This document shows, one piece after another, positions 54,961 through 56,701 of a stretch of DNA of 56,701 nucleotides (position 1 is its first letter; each line of letters starts with the position of its first letter). Origin of the DNA: Planctomycetota bacterium (GTDB lineage Bacteria > Planctomycetota > UBA1135 > GCA-002686595). The notes under the pieces were generated by a model. It saw only the letters and a list, made by a program, of their open reading frames with translations, was not told where the DNA came from and did no database searches. Both the position numbers and the translations under genes were made by a program. Location of the stretch: positions 1 to 56,701 of the forward strand of contig JAEUIA010000079.1 in the NCBI GenBank assembly GCA_016795245.1. The letters are read 5' to 3'.

Positions 54961-55731
54961 ATGGCAATCATCGAACCCGTCGTCCAGGGCCCGATCGTGG
55001 CAGTCACGGACTGCCCCATCTTCTCCGGCCCGCTCAAGAGTGAACGCCTGGGTGCGACCCTGGGTGTCGACCTGGGCTCGCAGGACATGGCCCTCGCGGT
55101 CAGCCGCATCAACCGCATGCCGCGCGCTTCGGTCGTCGTGACCACGGCCGCGCGCCACATCATCCGCATCTCCAAGGGCGGCGAGAAGATCGAGGCGATC
55201 GCGGTCTACGGCTCGAAGGCCGACCCGACGCTGCACCCGAGCTTCCGCGAGATCACTGAGAACCTGCGCGACTTGCGCAACAAGTGGTTCTCCAAGGCCA
55301 AGTTGTGCCTGATCCTCGACGAACCGCGCCTGGAGGACTCCGAACTGCGCCACGTGCTCGGGATCTACGACCGCGTCTACCTGCGCATGGAGTGGGGCAC
55401 GGCCAAGACCTTCGCCGCGATGACCGGCCGCAAGAGCACCGAGTTCGGGGGCTACCTCGACAACCTGAGCCACATCGAACATCTGGTCGTCCAGGCGCGC
55501 TTCCAGCGCGGCGACGTGGACAATTCCACGGACGCCGAGGTCAAGGCCTGGATCAAGAAGATCGGCGAGCTCAAGCCGCGCGAGATCGCGATCCTGGGCG
55601 GTGATGCCAAGGGTTCTGCCAAGAAGGGCAAGGTCGCCACCAAGACCCGCCTCAACGAGATCGCCGCCGACGTGACCGAGAAGACCGGCATCCCTGCGAA
55701 TGTGGTGACCGGCGATTCGCTCCTCGCCTGA
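54961..55731 (+). CDS. Radical SAM-like protein lacking the iron-sulfur cysteine motif
   Basis: A 256-residue protein. Its layout follows radical SAM enzymes of the COG0731 kind. Residues 23-38 (GPLKSERLGATLGVDL) match the usual 'GPVPSRRLGxSLGVDLxP' entry, and 81-92 (AVYGSKADPTLH) match 'FSGxGEPTLH'. YDRVYLRMEWGTAKTF (136-151) matches the 'ADxVxxSLDA..ExTF' strand. QARFQRGDVDNSTDAEVKAWI (178-198) and TGIPANVV (242-249) match the C-terminal half. Where CxxxCxYC should follow residue 38 there is SQDMALAVSRINRMPR, and the protein has only two cysteines (18 and 116). It therefore should not bind the [4Fe-4S] cluster and may be a structural or regulatory pseudoenzyme. The function is unknown. Confidence 0.65.
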   Translation: MAIIEPVVQGPIVAVTDCPIFSGPLKSERLGATLGVDLGSQDMALAVSRINRMPRASVVVTTAARHIIRISKGGEKIEAIAVYGSKADPTLHPSFREITENLRDLRNKWFSKAKLCLILDEPRLEDSELRHVLGIYDRVYLRMEWGTAKTFAAMTGRKSTEFGGYLDNLSHIEHLVVQARFQRGDVDNSTDAEVKAWIKKIGELKPREIAILGGDAKGSAKKGKVATKTRLNEIAADVTEKTGIPANVVTGDSLLA

Positions 55732-55798
55732 GGGACGACGCGGCGCTCCGGTCAGGTTAGTCTCGCCGCGTTGAGACCGGCCCGATGAGACTTGCCCG

Positions 55799-56560
55799 AT
55801 GAGCCTCGTCCGCTTTCACGCGGTCACGCAGCGCTTCGGCGACGTGACTGCTCTGCATGCGCTGGACATGGACGTCCGCGCGGGCGAGGTCTTCGGACTG
55901 CTGGGCTCGAACGGGGCCGGCAAGACGACTGCGCTGCGGATCCTGAGCGGACTCCTCGCGCCGACTGCGGGTCGCGTCACGATCGACGACCTGGATGTCG
56001 CCGCGGATCCGTTGAGCGCGCGGCGCAAGTTCTCCTTCGTCCCCGACGGAGCTCCGTTGTACGCGAACCTCACCCCGCGACAGCACCTCGCCCTGGTCGG
56101 GCGGCTGCACGGGGTCGACGAAGCGCGCATCGCGAGCGAGACGATGCGACTGCTCGAGGCTCTGGACCTCGCCGGGCGCGCCGACGACCCCGTGGGACAA
56201 TTCTCGCGCGGCATGCGCCAGAAGACGGCGCTGGCCTGCGCGATCCTCCCGCGCCCCAAGCTCCTGATCCTCGACGAACCGTTGAACGGACTCGACGCGC
56301 CGACGACGGCCGTGTTCAAGGAAGTGCTGCGCGGCTGGGCCGATCGCGGCGGCGCGGTCCTGTACACGTCGCACATGCTCGACGTCGCCGAACGCGTCTG
56401 CGATCGCGTCGCGGTGTTGCACGCAGGCCGATTGCTCGGCATCGGCAGCCTGATCGAACTGCGCACCGTCGCCGGTCGTGACGGCACGCTCGAACAGGTC
56501 TTCGGCTCGCTCACGAGCGCCGTCGATCCCAAGCTCGGTGCGGCTCGCATCCTGGGCTGA
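55799..56560 (+). CDS. ABC transporter ATP-binding protein (ABC-2/NatA type)
   Basis: A 253-residue ATPase. Walker A is GSNGAGKTT, Q-loop region VPDGAPLYANLTPRQHL, signature FSRGMRQKTALACAIL (in place of LSGGQ), Walker B LLILDEPLNGLD and switch His in YTSHMLDVAERVCDRV. The signature and the C-terminal TLEQVFGSLT are typical of NatA/CcmA-like exporters working with an ABC-2 permease. No permease gene follows before the window ends in repeat sequence 100 bases later. It may lie beyond the window. Confidence 0.92.
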   Translation: MSLVRFHAVTQRFGDVTALHALDMDVRAGEVFGLLGSNGAGKTTALRILSGLLAPTAGRVTIDDLDVAADPLSARRKFSFVPDGAPLYANLTPRQHLALVGRLHGVDEARIASETMRLLEALDLAGRADDPVGQFSRGMRQKTALACAILPRPKLLILDEPLNGLDAPTTAVFKEVLRGWADRGGAVLYTSHMLDVAERVCDRVAVLHAGRLLGIGSLIELRTVAGRDGTLEQVFGSLTSAVDPKLGAARILG

Positions 56561-56647
56561 ATCCCGCGCTACCGTGCCTGGATCAGAATCACGAGCTTCG
56601 CCACGGCAACGGTACGGAGTCAGGCCCGCCTGCGCGGTTTTCGCTGC

Positions 56648-56701
56648 CGTCGTTGCGTTGCCTGGCCGAGTGTGACCGTACGGAGCCAGGCTCGTGTGGT
56701 G
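56648..56701. repeat. Palindromic repeat family, copy C (cut by window end)
   Basis: GGCCGAGTGTGACCGTACGGAGCC and the following AGGCTCGTG match the cores of the copies at 1-98 and 4629-4856. An imperfect related core (GGTACGGAGTCAGGC) occurs at 56611-56625. The sequence ends in the left arm, so the other half lies outside the window. Confidence 0.75.

Overview
The window looks like chromosomal DNA of a high-GC member of the Planctomycetota. The evidence is a DUF1501/DUF1800 gene pair, sigma factors next to Ser/Thr kinase-TPR proteins, and several secreted proteins that share a Cys-containing C-terminal module ending near 'YYRD/WYRD...GPCGSGFN'. Both ends of the window fall inside copies of one palindromic repeat family. 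It may therefore be a whole contig that broke at repeats (inference).

Layout. 0-4.5 kb: a small secreted protein interrupted by two in-frame UGA codons, argS, apt and a FliA/WhiG-type sigma factor. 4.6-5.5 kb: a 100-bp perfect inverted repeat beside a REP-associated tyrosine transposase (RAYT) that carries an amber codon. 5.9-13.4 kb: secreted proteins, a pentein-fold lipoprotein, birA, rph and rdgB. 13.5-28.5 kb: ECF sigma, two large Ser/Thr kinases, lepA, lepB, lptB, etfBA, a pterin dehydratase and yceH. 28.5-36.5 kb: xdhC, a fused aryl-CoA monooxygenase/reductase, DUF1501/DUF1800, a radical SAM protein and two thioesterases. 36.5-40.2 kb: a small tRNA-Val-flanked island with an SBBP-repeat protein. 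40.3-46.6 kb: sigma factor, methyltransferase, ligA, cdd, DUF669, a repeat cluster and an M19 dipeptidase. 46.9-51.8 kb: response regulator, groES, groEL and a reverse transcriptase (RT) element. 51.9-56.7 kb: secreted and outer-membrane proteins, a c-type cytochrome, a radical-SAM-like protein without cluster cysteines, an ABC ATPase and the terminal repeat.

Most striking feature. A roughly 2.3 kb element sits inside the 3' part of groEL. It carries a replacement groEL 3' end (so groEL stays intact), a 327-nt hairpin-rich untranslated leader and one RT gene. The displaced original 3' end of groEL (about 97% identical over 313 bp, mostly silent differences) and the likely native terminator lie just beyond the RT. 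The RT uses a stop codon supplied by the displaced groEL sequence, in an ATGA overlap. No integrase, maturase domain, group II intron domain V or DGR-type adenine mutagenesis was seen. This looks like an RT-only, gene-restoring retroelement or RT system targeted to groEL.

Secondary points of interest are the RAYT/palindrome pair, the tRNA-Val island, the nested repeat cluster at 45.0-45.5 kb and the cysteine-less radical SAM homologue.
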